A DNA stretch of 64,000 nucleotides, from NCBI GenBank assembly GCA_947179485.1, contig OX359250.1:23128887-23192886 (forward strand), given 5' to 3'. Position 1 is the stretch's first letter, and each line of letters begins with the position of its first letter. This document shows positions 1 through 15,000 of the stretch, one piece after another. The translations under genes and the position numbers were made by a program. Origin of the DNA: Allacma fusca. Its lineage: Eukaryota; Arthropoda; Collembola; Symphypleona; Sminthuridae. Under the pieces are notes generated by a model, which ran no database searches, had not been told where the DNA came from, and saw only the letters and a list, made by a program, of their open reading frames with translations.

Positions 1-99
1 GTAGTAAAGTTAGTAGCTACAGACATGCTTCCCTTCATATCATTGAGCAGGGCGCAATAGCTAATAGCGTAAATAGTGCCAGGCTTTAGATCTTTTACC
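1..99 (-). CDS. FNDC3: FNDC3-like coding exon 7, fibronectin type III domain 1 (second half), cut by window edge
   Basis: The acceptor CAACAG|G follows a T-rich tract. The first base completes the Arg codon left open by exon 6. It encodes VKDLKPGTIYAISYCALLND and then MKGSMSVATNFTT. The 'DLKPGTxYxIxYxA' tract is the E-F loop, strand F and tyrosine corner of an FN3 domain. The closing 'FTT' is the normal end of an FNDC3 FN3 repeat. The remaining FN3 domains and the expected C-terminal membrane anchor lie beyond position 1. Confidence 0.92.
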
Positions 100-3000
100 C
101 TGTTGAGGAAAAAAAATAAAAGTTTTGGGTTAATATTACAAAAAGAATTTTACTCACACTATGATCTATATTGGAATGCTATTTACCTGCACGACAGAGC
201 GCTGCCAGTAAAAATGGATTTAAAACGACTATCTCGAGTTTTGTCCATTATGTAAACATCATACTGGAAATCTGTGTCAGACACATCCAACTCAGGAAAT
301 CTGTTTTCTCCAGATTCAGTAAATCTATCGGGATGACTCCATTGTATCAAGGCACTTTGTGAGGCCACTTCTGAAACCTAATATAATCCAAGAGAGTCAT
401 ATTAAGGCATAAATCACAAATGAAATGAAATTGTAGTTCCTGTGCAAATTAATTACAGTCGTCTCAGCATGTTTTTAATTTGGAACAACTTACCACCGGA
501 GGGATAAGAGTTGATAACATTTCAGTCTGTGCTTGAATCCGAGATTCTTCCTCCTCATCTTGAGTTCCAGTCGAGGTTACACTACCAGTACTACCTACAC
601 TTCCATCTTCTTCCACAATCCCTCCGTTGGGTGACTTCAGAGTTCCATTCGGCACGTTTCGACGCTGACTATTGTTGTTATTGTAGCCTCCAGATTCAGC
701 TGTAATGAGATTTTTGACAAAAATGAGCACACTTCATCATGTCAAAATTACTAATAAACACTGCTTTCCACACTTTTAAAGCAACCCGATTCAATCAAGT
801 GTCAACACTTCCTCCTATTACTAACTCTAGATACTACAGAAATTACAAATTGCCCTAATTAAAAAGACATCTAGAAAGACCCTAATAACTGAACCCGCAA
901 TAGCAGTAATTTAACATAATAAACTCCAGCTCACACTAACATGTGAACTCAATCCAAAAAAAAGTATTTCTTGAAAAACAGTTTAGACTCGTACTTCAAA
1001 AGTCACATACTCCAACAATTATTGAATTATTCATTGTGATAATAATAGCTAATTTCTTCAAATATCTCCTTCTTAATCACCTCTCCAGCCTCAAAAAAAA
1101 AATACGGCATATTTGTAATTATTTTATTTCATCGATTTCAATTTACCTTTCCGGCTTCCTCCATTCTGATGATAAAAGCTCGGCGTAAGGGAGGTCATCT
1201 CCCGATCTCGCTGTTGTTTTAGTTCAAATTTTCTTCGGAGCTTGACATACTGCCTTTGAGCTCTCTCATCCTTGTGTGCATGGGCAGGGAGGTGCCCCAC
1301 ATAAGCTCCAGCATTTAAAGAGTTGGGTCCGGGAGGTGTGGGTGGACCTAGTACACAAAACCCTATCATTAACATTTATCATTAATTTCTGAAGTAACAT
1401 TTTAATATGTATGTTTGACTACATCAAAATTCATCACACACTCCAAAAACCCAGAAACAACTCCACTACAGCATCCAACAACCAAACCGTATTTTATCAA
1501 CAGATTAAATATACTCACCCTGAGTAGACGGGACGCCACAAGGAACTCCGGCTTGCATTCCAGGGAAGTGACCAGGAAACCCAGGTCCAGGGGGATAGAA
1601 AGGCTGGGACTGACTTCCAGGACCCTGTTTATTAAAATCAAAGAATTTAATTCGTTAGTCCAACCAAAGCCACTACTATCGGAGCTTTCCCACAAATCTC
1701 CTCCGTAGGATCTACTGCCTCCTCAAATTTTAAAATCCGCTAACTCAATCTAAATAATTAATAATTTCTATAAATTATTCACCTTATACAATAACTTTAC
1801 CCTCCAAAATTTCAGTAATAATTTTTATCCATAGACAGTATAAGTATATTCCAATTTCAGAGGGGGGAAAAAATATTCGAGGATAAATAACAGCTGTGAG
1901 GGGGACCTCTCAACTCAACAGCCCATATTATTTACTCAATCAAATACGCGTCATCTCTATATCTTTTTTGCAGACGCACAAAACAACTTCACAATACTGA
2001 AAAACTTGACAAGCTGTTTCAAGTTCAGGCTCTGTAGAGACAAATAAGCAAGACGAGATTTGCCACATCACTGACTCCAATCTTCCTTTAACTAATAAGT
2101 TAGATGACAGACCTGATCGGGAACTCTATGGAATGTAAATACACACTTATATTGAGCATATTTAAAATAAGCAAACTTGTCCTAATACATTTATAACTGT
2201 TCCACTGTGTCAATCGTGGAGTTTTTGTTGATAACAACATAATCATAACTACATATCCCTCTATTTATACATAATGTCTATAGACATATAAACCCATTAA
2301 ATGAGCAACTATAAATGTGTATATACATAATTTCAACCTGCCCTATGCTGCACCGAGATAACAATAATTATTTAACAACAACAGTCCCACAAACGTGTGG
2401 TTCATTCACAGGTTCAAAAAAAGAATAGTCCCAACCCATAGCAGCCCTGATAAAAGTAAACTATGACTATCATACCATTTGTAATAATTTTTTAACTGTC
2501 AAACAAATGACTTAGAATATACTGACGTCACAATTTTTGACAGCTTTGTAATATACTGGTTTGAACCCAAATTAAAGGCAATTGGAACACTTTATTTAGG
2601 AATGACAGAAATTACTTACACGAGTTCCACCTTCAGTTCACCCTTCAATATTTTCAATATATAGTGTGCCCTCACTGTATGTAAGTACAGAACTCGGTGC
2701 AGATTGTAAACAATGTGGGTATAAGTATACAAATGTAAACAATAAAAAAATAATTGTATAAAAACTACCAGCCAATTTTCTAGACTGGAAAAACTTTTCA
2801 CTCAAATTTAAAACAATAATTGGCACATACTATAAAGCCCAGCTTGGCAGGGGAATATTTTTTGGGGTACAACTGTCAATAGCTATTGCAAACCCATTCT
2901 TTGAGAGTAAATTGTATTTTATGTAAAAGAATTTTAATTATTGCGTGTTTTAACATTACAGCAAAAATTCAATGTGACATGTGAATGGTTGATATTGTCA

Positions 3001-6000
3001 TATAAATTTTTTATGCTTTGCGTGTATATATAAGAGCTTTCATTTGAGATTTGAGGCTGCAGAATTATATCAGAATGACACAACCGACACAACGTGACAA
3101 GTGAGAAAAACCACATGCATGGATTTTTTTTGCGGGTGTAACTGTTTTTTATTGAAGGAGAATGCATTGCATGACAAAGTAGAGAAATACAGTACACTAT
3201 TTTGTAAGAGAAACCTCGAAGAAAGGAATTTTCTTTGTAGTGAGAATTGGGGAGGTTTTTTCATGTGATAAATTAATGGATGACTGGGAATGGGTTTAAA
3301 ATTTTAAATAGATACTTGCGCCCCTGTGGAGAAAATACATTTTAATGAGGGCACTTGTGGGGAGGGTATACTGTAATCTGTAGTGATTTGTTCGATTCGC
3401 TGTAGGATACTGTGGGACATATATAGGATATAGTGAGGATGAGGATAGGGGATGTAGTGCTGTGTAATAGTAAGAGATGCAATTGGGCCGTTTCCTCAAA
3501 TCATATGGGGAATGCGATGGTTTTTAGAGGGTTTTTTTGGATGGTATTCTGGTAAAAAAGGGACACTCACGGACGGGAGTGGGACTGGGACAGTTGAGGG
3601 AACAAATTTAAAAGTGGGATTTATGCGTGTGGATATAGCCTTAATTTGTTTAGTAGAATCAATGTTGTGCTGAAAAACCCTTTGGGGAGAAGTGAAACCG
3701 GTGTTAACAAGGTTAATTTTATTAGGGTTGGGCCAACTCAGTAGCTCATGGGCCTCATACGGTAAATGATTACGTATGTTTTTCCACATGAAATCTTTCC
3801 GGGCAATGGAGTAGAGGGAGATGCATGGGGTTTTTGGGCGGATTTAATTGATTTATTATAGATTGTAGTATGTAATTATGGTGACACATGGTAAATGGAT
3901 AGATTGTCGGCATAATGTTGCTGATAGGAGTAATTTTTGGATTTTGTATACTTACTCACATGAGAAAAGTGAAAGATGTAGTGGGTTTTTATGGATAGGG
4001 AATTTACTTATATGTAGCTGGGGATGAATCTTAGTGCCCCAGTAATACGAGAATTATGTTACCTCTTCTGGCATAATGGCAGTATTTTTTGTAATATTAA
4101 ATGTACGAAGTAGCACGAAGAGTGCGTGGGGTGTGAGTGTTAGGCACATTGTCGATGGATAAAAGAACTGTTAGATTTTTTTTACTGTAAAATCCTGATT
4201 GAAGGAATGTATGAGAGGTAGTAGCTTCATGATATCTACCAAGTGAAATTATACACAACGTGACAACAGGTGCGTTGGTAAATTAGGGGCTTGTCAGACC
4301 TGGCAGATGGATTAAAACAAATACATTAACATTATGCTGGCAGCGATAACTTGGGTTGGTTTGTATGGGTAAATGCGGAATTTAACAACGCTCCTGATGG
4401 GTTTTTCTTAGAAGCAAAATGATTTCAAGCTCAAAAGAAGTATGTGATAAACACAGTTGAGACAAGATAAGCCATGAGTAGAGAAGTCTGCATGGTGGTA
4501 GGAGTTTTATGTGTTACATTTCTAAGGGTAAAAGTGCAGCTGGCAGTTAATGAAAATGTATGAAGTGTTTGGATGAAAATCCTTATTTGTGTTACTCCAT
4601 CGCACATGTATAGCGCTACTTTATGCACGGTTTTTTAAGGTTCTTTTAGGGTACACAAGTACTCTGCATGGAGGAAGGTAGCGAAAAATGAAGGGCGAAT
4701 TGGATTTTTGTTTTGAAGTAGGGATTTTCGATTAAAATTCACGTTGATTAAAGTTTCAGGGTTGAACGCTTTGGATCTTACCATAAGTGTACATATAGAT
4801 TTCCTTGTAAGCACGTATGCACGCAAGCTTAATGATTCTACTTCGATTTGTGAACTTAGAGTGGTAGAGGTCCAATTTGAGGTTATAATTTATGTTCAAT
4901 TTACATAACAAATTTGGATTTCAAATAGGATGAGTCAATTTGTGAGAACTGGTTTCCTTGCTGACACAAGATCTTTGGAAACAGATGAAATCTGTATGGT
5001 TCCATTTCACTGGAACTTATAATTTTGTCACAAATGAATGAAGTCAAGTGAAAAGTAGAGGAATTTAAGGGGCATGCCGTAATCATATATTCAGAGAAAA
5101 AAACTTATTTCGTTCTGCATTTAAAAATTTCACGCTATTGCTATAAATATGTTTTAGATTATAAAAGCCTCCGTCGCCCATGTAATTATTAAATACCAGG
5201 CCGTAAAATTTCCTAACAAGGTACTTGGTTTCGGTGTTTAAGTTACGTAAAGGTGGAATACACCAAAAACATTTGTCTATGTATGGATTCATACCCTTCA
5301 TTCTGGTTTTTCATGAGTAGATTTTGAACTAGTCTGAACCCAACTGATAATTAAAAATGCGTTGCAGAACCTCCAAGGAAATTTAAACCCCAACAGTGTC
5401 CATTTAGATGTTCAAATTTAAGGTAAACAGTAAACAATATTTCAAGGGCTGATTTCTCGAAGTAAAGACACTGAGGTGAAATTCGTAAAAATCCTAACCA
5501 AACGATTTTATCAGCACTTTTACAATTTTAAACAGCCAAAGGTTAGAAAAGCAACATGCTTCTAAAGACGTACATTCTAATATCCCAAGTGTACACCGGA
5601 GTGTACACGTATCCTGTAGTGAGGTCTGCACTTGCTTAATGAATGACATGTATACTCGGAATCATGTGTCAAAAATGAACTTCAATGGTTACGCCCTCAT
5701 TGTGGGTGTCATGATTCATGAATGTTCAACAATCAGTTAAAATTGTCAGATTTCTTCCTGGAGGTTCATGTTTGCTTAGTGAAGTCAAAGACTCGTTCCA
5801 ATCGTTCTAAGAAATTTTTTTCATTTGAAGTACCATGTTGACAACAGTGAGACTAAAGCGTATACATTAGCATAGAGCTCTTTGATACCTTCACTTCTTT
5901 AGAGAACTGGGCGTACCTTTTCCGGATACACACAAATGCTCTGGAGGATGATATTTTTTATTAAAAACGATTGCAAATTTTCTGGGTTAAATTTCCTGTA

Positions 6001-9000
6001 AAATTCTTCTATGGAAAAACTATCATTTCCTTGATTTCAAGTAGAAATGATGGAGTAGAATAATATATACAGCTAAATATATAAACAGTCTGAAATAATT
6101 TTTACCTACATGGGGCCAGAAACACAAGCTTTAAAAAATATTGGGTTAAACTCCCATTAAGAGTATTTTCTGAGTAGGGGAGACTGTTTCCATAATTTTT
6201 TAAATAGGTTTGGTCTGACTATAAGGTATTGTTGGGGTTTGCCATAAAAGTACTTACGGTAAGTACCTGATTTGACTTAACGATCTGCTCAAGACTTCAT
6301 AGTCATAGAGTATTATCAAGAGTCTAACTGCTTGTTGAGACTTGAGACAAATACAGATTACTTGACATTAGGTTTGAATTAAGAGGCTAAAAGAAAAATG
6401 TCATATGTCTCTCTGTATCTCTACATATTTGTTCATGCTATGTAAGGAGGGCAGTCAGAGGCACTGGTAACTCTGACAGCATCCCATGTCATGAGAGGAA
6501 CTTATTGAGACAAAGCGATAAAAAAAAAGAATCTCCCCGACGCAAATAAAGATCGACTATATGCAAGGATGGAAGTGTGAATTTCCGAAAAAGAGATTAG
6601 CGGGTTATCTGGTCCCTATCAACGGCATGGAGAGTAGAACAGACAGCTTATAGCTTATCATCCCACGCTTCCAGTTCGTTTCCTGTATTCCTCCTACGGA
6701 AGGAAGCCCTAAAAAGGAAAACTATAGGAGAATTAAAGATAATTTTTGGTTCTACAGATCCTCTCTGAACTTCAGTAGAAAGAAAATATCATTACTTATT
6801 TTTAAGCTCCACAGTAGCAGGATATTTGTAGAAAAATATGTATGTCTTGATTTAGTCTCGACTGCAGGAAAAGCTACATTTGCCACCGTTCTTTGTCAAT
6901 ACATAAGCTCTTTTTCATGAGCTTTGCTTCCAGGCAAAAGTTACGAGACTTCTAACTCCCTGAGATCAAAATCAAATTCATTCATTTCATTGACCAAAAA
7001 AAAAAATCCTAAAAACAAAATCCTGCATGAAAAATTGACAACTCAGTTTGCTCATTAGATTTACAAAACAGTTATAATATACTAAAACATTTCGAGATGA
7101 ACATAATCTGCCATAAATTGAATATCCAGCTTTTGCACAGTTGGCTCGCTTTGAGTATAAACTCTATATAAAAAAAACAAATGCTACAAAATGTTTTTCC
7201 TCCCTTCGTCAGATGATCAACTTGAAAGACACACTGGGCCGAAACCAGGACGCTAAACCAAAGAAAGCAAAGATAATCTTTCAACGGAGTGCGTGGACAC
7301 ACCGGCCTTTGACATCCTCTCACAACTTCCCATCCAATATGTACATATGTACACACTCAGAGCCACACAATTCCATGAGTGTCTTTCAATAAATCTTACA
7401 TCATGCTCACGGCTCTGAGCCCATCCTAATTATGCGAACATAATAAGGCATGTGCCCCTGATCATTTGGGAATTGAATAGGAAACTTTAAACGCAAATTC
7501 CAACAATTTGTGGTGTTTATAATCACTCCCACATACATACATATAAATCTAAAATAAACACCATAACTTATTGGCTAACATGATAAAGACTAGCCGCATT
7601 GATTACATCAACTCCAACTTGGAAATTGACATCGTTTCATTCATATGTGTTAGAAATTCTAACAGAACTTTAAGTCAATCTTTTGAACAAGATTATACTT
7701 CATTCATAAAGCTATAGCCTCATTCATTCACTAAAATTCTTGAGGGAAATAAAAAAAAAAAAAAATTTACAGCATGGCTACATGCGTCGAGTACCTCCTC
7801 AAATGAGCCAACTACTAAGCAGTATGACTTGAAGTCAACAAGTTCTCAGGTCGTACAACTTACTACTAGTCTGACCATCATGTGGGTCATACATGTTCCG
7901 AAACAAATAGTCACAACATACACTGAACATACAATCAATCTACTTTCACTTGTTTCCAATCTAAAACATGGAGTACATGACCAGTAAATTGAATTATGTA
8001 CAAATTGATTATCATTTTCTCTCATAATCCAGTATAATAACTTCTCTCATCTTTCACAACATCCCAGCCTATTTGCTAGTGTCTTCTGAGACGCGGATGC
8101 TATTTGACAGATAATTAAAACGAATGTGCGAGTAAACGTCTGTGCACATAAACCTCTCAACTTTTTTTTTTCCTTCCAATTTGTGCTTACTTGAGCGTCA
8201 CAAAATGAACGCACATATAATACTATACACAGGTAGAATACTTGACAGTTCGCAACAAAAAGGCGAAAATCAAACACTGTAGAATTATTATCTTTTGGAC
8301 TCCAAGCTAATTATACAGAGACGCATCTTCTTACATGTACAGGAGTCCATCGTTTAATTTTATAATTTTTCCTCCTTTTTCCCGTGATTATATTATTTAT
8401 CCAACTGGCACATTTCCCCGTTTTCATTGAAAGTAATATTATTTTTAATTAGTTGTTCACTCGAAATTGTTGGGCTGCCTTTTAATTCCCATAGAAGATG
8501 ATGTCGTGCCTACGGGGTAGTCCCTCATTTCAAACATTCTTGGGGGAAATGGAGGCATGATCGTATTTTCCATTCGGCTTGCTTTCCTCCTACTATACTC
8601 CAATTCCATTGTATCATGGACTCATTCATTTCCATCGTGTGAATGCTACAAATAAGCTAACAAACTGGCTCATTACAGGCACAAATATTAGAGGAGAGTG
8701 GAAGACAATACACACGTGTGAACAGTGCCTTGTAGTTCCATTTAAAAAAAAACATAGATATTTATGCTGAAAATCACCGATAATACATGGACTGCCGAGG
8801 CATGATTCCCCTGTTAATTAATGTTATTAAACATGAAAACTTTTACCGACTAGGGATGGAAGCAATGAATTGTCAAAGCGGCTACGGAAGAATAAAAGCA
8901 GATATAATCGCATTCTGTCATTTTCTCGGCAGGAGGATTTTTTAATACACTAGTAAGTGTGCATAGCTCTCTAGGTAAGCTCTGGACTTCAAAAGTCAAA

Positions 9001-12000
9001 TATGAGATGGTAGCTGTATACATATAATGACTGAGGGGGGAAATCAACACAGGATACGACAGTAATGGCTGAGTAGATAAACCATAAAAACATAACTCTG
9101 TATAGGAACACACGCCTTTTCAGTATAATTAAACGGTATTGGAAAATAGAGTTTATCACGATAATAATAATTAGAGTGGGGTAATGGCAGAAATCCCATG
9201 AGAGAGCATCCACTTCGGGCTGGTTCCTACTTTACACACATATGTATCATCTATCTCTATGACTATTGAAAAGAGTTTCTCATTGTAAATCCTCCTCTCC
9301 TGTATAACTTTTGTTTCTTTCTATTCTCTTTCCGGCAATTTCTCTTTCTTCATTCCCTCTATTTATTCATTCTGAAATGTCTGCATTGATGGTCGACAGC
9401 ACAATGAAGACGATGTACAGGAGGTTCAACAATTGTCATCAAAAAGGTCAAAAACACTGAGGTACACTAAAAGGGAGGTAAGGGGAGACCCGCTATTAAG
9501 CATGTGGTAAAATAAAATACATTGTACGCCTTTTCGCTACCTTTGAGTGAGGCCTAGTCCTATAAATAAAACTACCTACATAAATATGTAGATACATACA
9601 TGTGCAAAAAACCTACAGGTTGGAGGGAACAATTCGTTCAAGTTATCCGAGGTATTACTGACATAAAACTCCCTCCTTTCAATTTCCACAACCTGTTCTA
9701 TTTTCTACATGAGCCCCTACAATGCACGGTTGTAGTTTCATTCAAATCCTGCAAACAAATGCTAATATGACTCAAATTTCCATCTCCATATCACATTGTC
9801 CAATAAATTGTAAATTGTGGTTTTATGACCGTGTAGGGTAATTTTCTAGCTAATTTCCTGTGTAATACCTTGTCGTTTCAGTTTCTTCCAGAGAGTGACA
9901 AACCCATACGGCCGAGGAGGTCATAATTCGGGATAAGGAGAGGTATAATAATTAGACATGTACATCTTCCTACCTAGTGTAATTAACTGGGGGGGGGATA
10001 GTATTACAGAAGAATGTCAGGCCGTCTGTCGACGGGCTGCTCAATGCAAAAAGAATGGCTTATTGATGAACACTACCAACACCAGTATATTAAATGGGGG
10101 TAAAGAGACGGGGATGGCTGATGGCCCTGGTCTTCAGACTCCAATGGATGAGAATCCAAGTAACACATGGAGGGAGATGAGTCTCAGCATGTATGCAAAA
10201 GGATCAACTAGTCGTTCGTTACAGGTTGCGTGCACCTTTCCTCCAATAGAGTCAAAGACAGAGACGAATTAACAATTCAACATTAGAATATACAAGAACC
10301 AATGTCGTTGTACGTGCAAAAACTGTACGGACTCATTAAATTCATCCCATTATACGTCTCTATGGAGTTGTATGTATGTATGATAAAGTCCACTGTTTAT
10401 AGCAGACTCGGCAAGCATGTACTCACACGTACGGTCAACTGACGAGGGGTAGGTAACAAGCGTCGTACAGGTCAATAAACCTTTGCTTACCTTGAAACTG
10501 AGCATTATTACCTACAAATATTCAGTAAGCAAGAGATAGAATGAGGAATGGCTTTTGTCAGCAGCAGTATCAATGGACAGGACTTAAGAGTTTGATGGAT
10601 ACAGCTGGTCACACGATTGCAGATCAGATCTCTGAGGATCCCATCAAATGAAAAAAAAAAAAATATGGAATACTTCGAGGGGAAATTAACCGTCTGCTGC
10701 CGATGTTGTCGGCATTCAACTCACGGATTTCAGGCAGTCAAATGAAAGTATTACAGAAGGGTATCTCAAAGGCTTTCGAAAGGTGTACCTGTAGGTTTTT
10801 ATCCTTCTAAAGAGCACATTATGCTAAATTACAACTATACCTTAGATAAATCACTTGGTGCAACTTGCGATCACAGCATTTTAAAATGTGTATAGTCATT
10901 GCTGAATCCGAATCTACGATTATCAGACCGCACCTTAAAATTCAAGTTCAATTCATAACCCAAAACTACAACTTGAGTCCTCTGTGTATACACTTTCATA
11001 GCCGAAGAAAGTAGATATACATGGTAGGAATTGCAAAAGGAATTGTACCTCTCTTGCTCCTTGAGCTGGTGAGGGCTACCCCGCATGCATGGAAAAAAGT
11101 ATTCTGTTACAATGGGCCACAAAATCCCACAAGAGTTTAAATCCCTCTCCAGACAATGTTTACACTTAACTTGGGTCATAATGGGCATTGGGAGTTACCC
11201 ACAAAAATTACCAGCTAACTATCAGCTTCACCTCTCTCTCTTAAAATGAATATTAATTTTAATTTAGTCTACAGTACACATAATGAGTGGACAAGAAAAC
11301 TGCTCAACTTACGAAAGGAATGGGCATGAGTGGAGGTTGGTGCGACACAATAACATGCCGTAAGGTACCATTCTCATCAACAATCTGTTGTACAACATGA
11401 CCTTGTGGAACTTGCATTGGCAGGGGAATAGGTGGATTGGAATTAGTTGAGACCAATGGAACAGTCATTGGGCCTGTAATTATTCACAAAAAAAAATCAT
11501 TCAACTTTTAAAACATTCCAGTCATCATTAAAAACCTTATAATGAGTAATAGTAGCAATGAAAGCAAAAGCAAAGCAATATTTTTTTTTTGTCTTCACGC
11601 GGAAGCATTTAGGATGAATTGCCATGTGTGGATCAAACCATGATTCAACCGCATTTTATTATCATAGGAGGATAAAATTATTACATTGTATGCAGTCACC
11701 TCCACGCCACTCCACAGCTCCATAAATATTAAATGTAGATACGGAAAATATTAAAGTGACTATAAATGTTTATCTAACCCTCTCAGGGGTGAATTACGCT
11801 TCCTTACAAATTTTATGGGTCAATTTGCACTCGGATATTTACACTTCTTACATTTAAATGTGAGGGGATAGGACGTGACATGAGTATAATTACATACACT
11901 CAAAAATTCCACATAGCATCAAGGAAAAGCGCAGCTCATCAAAAACAATAGAAATTCCAATTTGTATGGATTTGAATAAATTAGACCCCGAATTTTTGGA

Positions 12001-15000
12001 CGCTTAAAAGAGCAACGATTCTTTGGAGTAAGATAAATACTATTTCCGTCATAAACTTGGAAATCGTCTCAATAGATTTATGACAATTTGCAGTCAAGTT
12101 TTACTTAAGTTATCCTCAATAACAGTATGCGGACAGATTTTGTCCCCTCATGAAATTTTAAGCTCCTTATTACAAAAGTGTCATACACATCAAACTGAAC
12201 GTGTTTTGCATTAGGAACTCTTTGTAAAAACAAGATAACATTTCCCCATAAGGCTGAAAGAAATTCCAGTAGCCATAAATTTGCAGGATTTTGAGCCGAT
12301 TTTCCTTAAACCTCTAAAAGGTGCGTTATTTTACAGCACGTCAGCATTCACATCTGAGAAGGCTGACGTTCAGAACATTGGGGGAAAAAACAAGACATCT
12401 TTCACCATTTTTCGCTTGAAATTTACTCAACTGTTAGACTCTCGGCACATCAAAGGAGGGACTATATAATACGCTTATTGTCATAAATGGAAAACAACAT
12501 ACATAGCTCCTGGGTTATGAGAGAGTGTCATATACGTAGTACTGGATTCTTACGAAATTTACGTAAACTCTTAAAAGTGTCCCTGTTAAATATTCCAACT
12601 GTCATGGAGGCAATGAACCAAACCAGAACCAGCATACCACCATGTTAACGTTGAAGTAATTTTCATAATCATCATCACATGTCTACAACCTATGTGTTTT
12701 ATGGGAAGAAGCCCCATGAATATGCATCTACTACTTCTGTTGAGTCTGTTCTCTCACAATTACTTTGAATAAAACAGTTGAGGAACAATGCTTGTACTGA
12801 GCATGTAACGTAATAATATATCTAATAAGTTTGTCCCAAGCATTTCCAGATCATATTGTCATTATTACTGTTCGGATGTGCTATTATGGCTCTGGTATGT
12901 ACATTTGTAGTCATACTCCCCGTAGCTCCCTTCGGACTATTTGAATAATAATAATAGACAAATAAACTCCATATAGCAGTTGACTGGAATCATTTCCAAG
13001 TGATTTATTTTTATATTCTGAGTGTACATATAATTACATATGTAACACGTAACCCCAATGTTTTATTTCGCCATAGTACACTTGTGGAAATAATTACCGG
13101 ATTTGTACTGAATAATACAGAATTGTGCTCAAGAGTGAATACACTCTCAGGGATACAAAAAAAGAGGTCTCCGGCCGATGACACTATACGTTCCTCAATA
13201 ATACTTTCAATATCCCCAGAATTCCCTTCCAGATTATAGTATTCAATTTTTTTTTACTACCTATAAATTCATTGACGAAATACCAATGACACCATGTAGA
13301 TATCCCAGTAAAAAATCCAAAGACTACATTTCCAGACATATTTTAAGTAGAAAATGATGACCACGAAACCTTTTCCTATTCGTAGTACTTGAAGGAGGCA
13401 CTGGAAGCAGTCTCACTTGTTGAATTGAATGTACACCCTAAAATTCATTCTAATGCAAAATAAATCTTTGAAAATGACTCCCATTCATTTACAGTTCCTG
13501 CCGAAACATTTACTACCCAAAGTTTACTTTACACTTAAAGTAAAGCTTTTTGGTCCACTTTACGCAGCTATGTACTGTCAGACATGCCCTTTACAAAACT
13601 GGACTCTCAAAAAATCCTCTAGCCCAGATACTGTTCAGATTGTGGTCTTCGTACTCAATAGCAGAGAAGAATAACAGAACCATTTACCATCCCACAGCAG
13701 CCGTAGTTTTTCTGCATCAATCAGTTGCACACTTAACTTGAGACGTCCTCGTACGGGAGTTTTTTTTCTAAATCCGACAGTTTTGACAAATGCATGTGCA
13801 TATCTTTTAATACAGTCCATAGAGAAAGCAAGCATGTGAAAAATTTCTTTTACAATAAAGCACCAGCTTCAGAATTCTATTGACTCGAGAGTTTTTTTTC
13901 CAACCACTGGAGCTGTAAGACGCGTATGGTACTATTTTTGGCAGTAAGTTTCCAACAAGACAAAAAAAAACTCTGAAAATAAATAGAACCTATCAAAACG
14001 TTGGAATTGTAAGCTGGAACTCTTATTTGGGACTTCAATTAAGGAAATTAAAATATTTAGAGGACAAAAGCAGTTGAAATGAATTGTAGAAAGACGAAAT
14101 TTTGAAGAACATCTTCTCCAGTCGTACTTGGAAATCTAAGCTTGTGCAATAAGTATTGATTTTAGTTTTTTTTTTCTATAAAGCCCAGTAATTGAAAGAA
14201 CTTTTTCAAAAGTTTCTGAAAACGCTTTCTCACAATCAGCATCATAAAATCCCTGGAAGGTTTCCGAACCAGACCCAGCAGATGAATTTGAGATTCGGCC
14301 CATTTATGCACATATGCCGAGCATGCAAAAACATTCAGGGAATTAGTTTTTACTTGGAAAATGAAATTGGCACATTGGGCGTTAGAAATGTGTAGTTAAA
14401 TAGGATCTATATCTAAAATATGACAAGTTACATCTCCCGAGCTGAGACATGATTTGAAATTTGCTCTTAAAATAGAAGTGCCTTAGGTTAGGTCCTGGGG
14501 AGACTCGAGCGTGGGAGAAACACAAAAAGTGAAGCGTGAGGAGGAATATATTACTTCATGTGGCATTTCCGTCTGGTTAAAAACACGAGAATTTTTCTTT
14601 CTTCAAGTGTCTAACACTTCTCTCCTTACTAAAAACTAACATTAATGCATGTCAACCTTTTGTGTTTATTTGACAGGCTTTCGAAAGCTTTGTAAATATC
14701 CCATATTTCTTGGAATTCTGCAGTTGTTGGGAGTATTTCATAAGTTTGAAACAGGATGATTTCTGTTAATCAAGGGTTCTCAGGACCTTTCTCATTTTAG
14801 CCTTGGGTTCTTCCCAAAGGCATTCGTAAATGAATTCTTCATAAATACGATTTTACGCACTTGAGATGAACTATCTCTCTGGACTGTATACACGAGCACA
14901 CGTCTAGTTTTTATGTACCCACAAAAATGCATGTTAGCACAATAAATCTTTTTTCCCAGTTGCACTTATTGGCACAGGTTAGGGAGAGACGCCAGGAATT

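Noticed and set aside
1402-1708. 97-codon ORFs on both strands around FNDC3 exon 3
   Set aside because: They read through splice sites in frames that do not match the phased FNDC3 chain.
9958-10272. 104-codon + strand ORF in FNDC3 intron 2
   Set aside because: It has no recognisable domain and no splice support. Its length is compatible with chance in 64 kb of six-frame sequence.
10871-11188. 105-codon minus-strand ORF next to FNDC3 exon 2
   Set aside because: It does not fit the FNDC3 phases and shows no family similarity; probably random.
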